Of a DNA stretch of 5,986 bases, positions 4,883-5,986 are shown in pieces. The first letter of the stretch is position 1, and every line of letters starts with the position of its first letter. The notes below the pieces were generated by a model. The model did not search any database and had not been told where the DNA came from. It saw nothing but the letters and a program-made list of their open reading frames with translations. Position numbers and translations under genes: made by a program. Source of the DNA: JAXJQF01 sp036311285 (GTDB taxonomy: Bacteria; Pseudomonadota; Gammaproteobacteria; Enterobacterales; Succinivibrionaceae); the NCBI GenBank assembly GCA_036311285.1, contig JAXJQF010000119.1:1-5986 (forward strand). The letters run 5' to 3'.

Positions 4883-5881
4883 ATGTTTTACAAGAGTTTA
4901 TTATCAGTTGCTGTAATTGCAGCAACAATGTCGGTTGCTAATGCTGCTACAGTTTATAACAGTGAATCAGCAAAATTAGCTGTAGGTGGTCGTGTAGCTG
5001 CAAACTTAAACAGTGTATTTGCAGACAATGGTGCTTCAAAATCATGTGACTCTGGTGACAAGGATGAATGCAAGGTTAAATTAGCTGGTTCAGCTCGTTT
5101 ACACATAGATGCAGAATCTTCTATTACTAAGGATATTAGTGCTATCGCTTTTGCTGAATGGCAAGTAGGTGCAACATCTTCTGATAATGGTAAGTTTAAT
5201 ACTCGTTATGCATATGTTGGTTTAAAATCTGATTCATATGGTCAAGTAGTATTTGGTCAAAGAGAAGATGCTTTCTACAATGCATTAAGTGGTACAGATA
5301 TTTTTGTTGATTATGGTTTTTCAACAACAGATGCTGGTACTAGAAATGAAGGTTTAGTTGTTTACGAACATGCTATTAAGCAATTTGATTTTGCTGTGTC
5401 TTATGAAACTGAATCATCAAAGGTTAACTCAGGTTTAGCTGGTGCTATAGGTTACACAATTTCTGAAGAATTACCAATGCGTTTAAGCTTAGGTTATGAA
5501 ACTGTTGACGGTGTTAAAAAGAAAGGTCAAGCCAGCTATGATTCTGTAGGTTTTGGTGTATCTTACGGTTCAACTTCATCAGGTTTATATTTAGCAGCAA
5601 GTTTTGCTAAGACTGATGTAGATGGTTCATCTGCTGATCTTGATTCATACGAAGCTGTTGCAGCTTATTCATTTGACAATGGTTTAGCTGTTAAGGGTGG
5701 TTTAGAATACGCTGAAATTGATAACGATACTGTAATTAGTGATTTAGTTGGTGAAGTTAAGTATTACTTAAACGACAATGTTTACACATACGCTGAAGCA
5801 CAAATCGGTTTAAGTGATATTGATGCTACAAAAGAACGTTCACACGATAAGCTTTCTGTAGGTTTACACTATAACTTCTAA
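4883..5881 (+). CDS. outer-membrane porin, Gram-negative general-porin family
   Basis: A 332-residue protein predicted to form a trimeric beta-barrel channel for small hydrophilic solutes. The signal peptide is clear: a K4 charge, a hydrophobic core (LLSVAVIAATMSVA) and a cleavage site ANA-AT after residue 21. The mature protein starts ATVYNSESAKLAVGGRV, as in OmpU/OmpC-like porins. Alternating strands follow, including RYAYVGLKSDSYGQVVFGQRED (about 109-129), the hallmark strand pair before constriction loop L3 (about 130-148). It ends in SVGLHYNF, whose terminal Phe is the signal for the BAM assembly machinery. The usual length is about 320-370, so it is complete. The only two cysteines of the mature protein, C55 and C63, flank an acidic segment in what should be the first loop and may form a disulfide. 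The gene has the strongest ribosome binding site and terminator here, suggesting high expression. Solute preference cannot be told. Confidence 0.93.
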   Translation: MFYKSLLSVAVIAATMSVANAATVYNSESAKLAVGGRVAANLNSVFADNGASKSCDSGDKDECKVKLAGSARLHIDAESSITKDISAIAFAEWQVGATSSDNGKFNTRYAYVGLKSDSYGQVVFGQREDAFYNALSGTDIFVDYGFSTTDAGTRNEGLVVYEHAIKQFDFAVSYETESSKVNSGLAGAIGYTISEELPMRLSLGYETVDGVKKKGQASYDSVGFGVSYGSTSSGLYLAASFAKTDVDGSSADLDSYEAVAAYSFDNGLAVKGGLEYAEIDNDTVISDLVGEVKYYLNDNVYTYAEAQIGLSDIDATKERSHDKLSVGLHYNF

Positions 5882-5898
5882 GATATAATTTAATATCT
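5881..5898. repeat. short inverted repeat at the porin stop codon
   Basis: AGATAT (5881-5886) pairs with ATATCT (5893-5898) around a six-base loop, starting at the last base of the porin stop codon. It is AT-rich and weak alone. It may stack ahead of the terminator hairpin and help protect the mRNA 3' end. Confidence 0.3.
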
Positions 5899-5908
5899 AC
5901 ATAAAACA

Positions 5909-5943
5909 AAAGCGATAGAAAAAATCTATCGCTTTTTGTTTTG
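5909..5943 (+). terminator. strong intrinsic terminator of the porin gene, bidirectional
   Basis: AAAGCGATAGA (5909-5919) pairs perfectly with TCTATCGCTTT (5925-5935) around a loop of five A. TTTTTGTTTTG (5933-5943) forms the T-rich tail. The upstream side is A-rich (AAAACAAA at 5903-5910), so the hairpin is also followed by a T-rich tail on the minus strand. It could serve a convergent gene to the right. The last 43 bases (5944-5986) show no feature. Confidence 0.93.
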
Positions 5944-5986
5944 TTATCACGTTAAACTAAGAATCAATTATGTTGAATGTATTGAT

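Noticed and set aside
5944..5986. Start of a further gene at the right edge
   Set aside because: The last 43 bases hold no start codon with a binding site and no recognisable frame on either strand.

Overview
The window looks like chromosome from a low-GC gammaproteobacterium that lives at least partly without oxygen. UvrB, NrdG and CmoM all read as enterobacterial-type orthologues. The tRNA-Asn genes carry an encoded CCA and differ little from the E. coli gene, and the porin is a Gram-negative outer-membrane type. Codon use and spacers are strongly AT-rich. A Succinivibrionaceae-like organism would fit, but that placement is inference.

Layout, left to right. Bases 1-108 are a GC-richer island that ends in a hairpin followed by GTAGTTGAC. 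I read it as the right end of an IS200/IS605-type element, covering the 3' end of a tnpB-like gene and the scaffold of its guide RNA; the element continues off the window. Bases 109-514 are AT-rich with no convincing gene. A strong promoter with an A-tract UP element (about 488-543) then drives two identical tRNA-Asn(GUU) genes (575-650 and 682-757). After a 213-base spacer come uvrB (971-3004), nrdG (3228-3731), cmoM (3836-4639) and a porin gene (4883-5881). The porin gene is closed by a strong bidirectional terminator (5909-5943).

All four protein genes lie on the + strand, but they do not look like one functional operon. They cover DNA repair (UvrB), activation of anaerobic ribonucleotide reductase (NrdG), tRNA wobble-uridine modification (CmoM) and outer-membrane permeability (porin). 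Each gap holds structure that suggests separate control: a weak terminator after uvrB, a Shine-Dalgarno sequence set apart from the nrdG start by a perfect hairpin, a 13-bp hairpin between nrdG and cmoM with an alternative fold, and a promoter plus long leader before the porin.

I found no clearly new multi-gene system. The points most worth checking are the possible hairpin-bridged ribosome binding site of nrdG, the IS605/guide-RNA remnant at the left edge, and the two-state hairpin downstream of nrdG.
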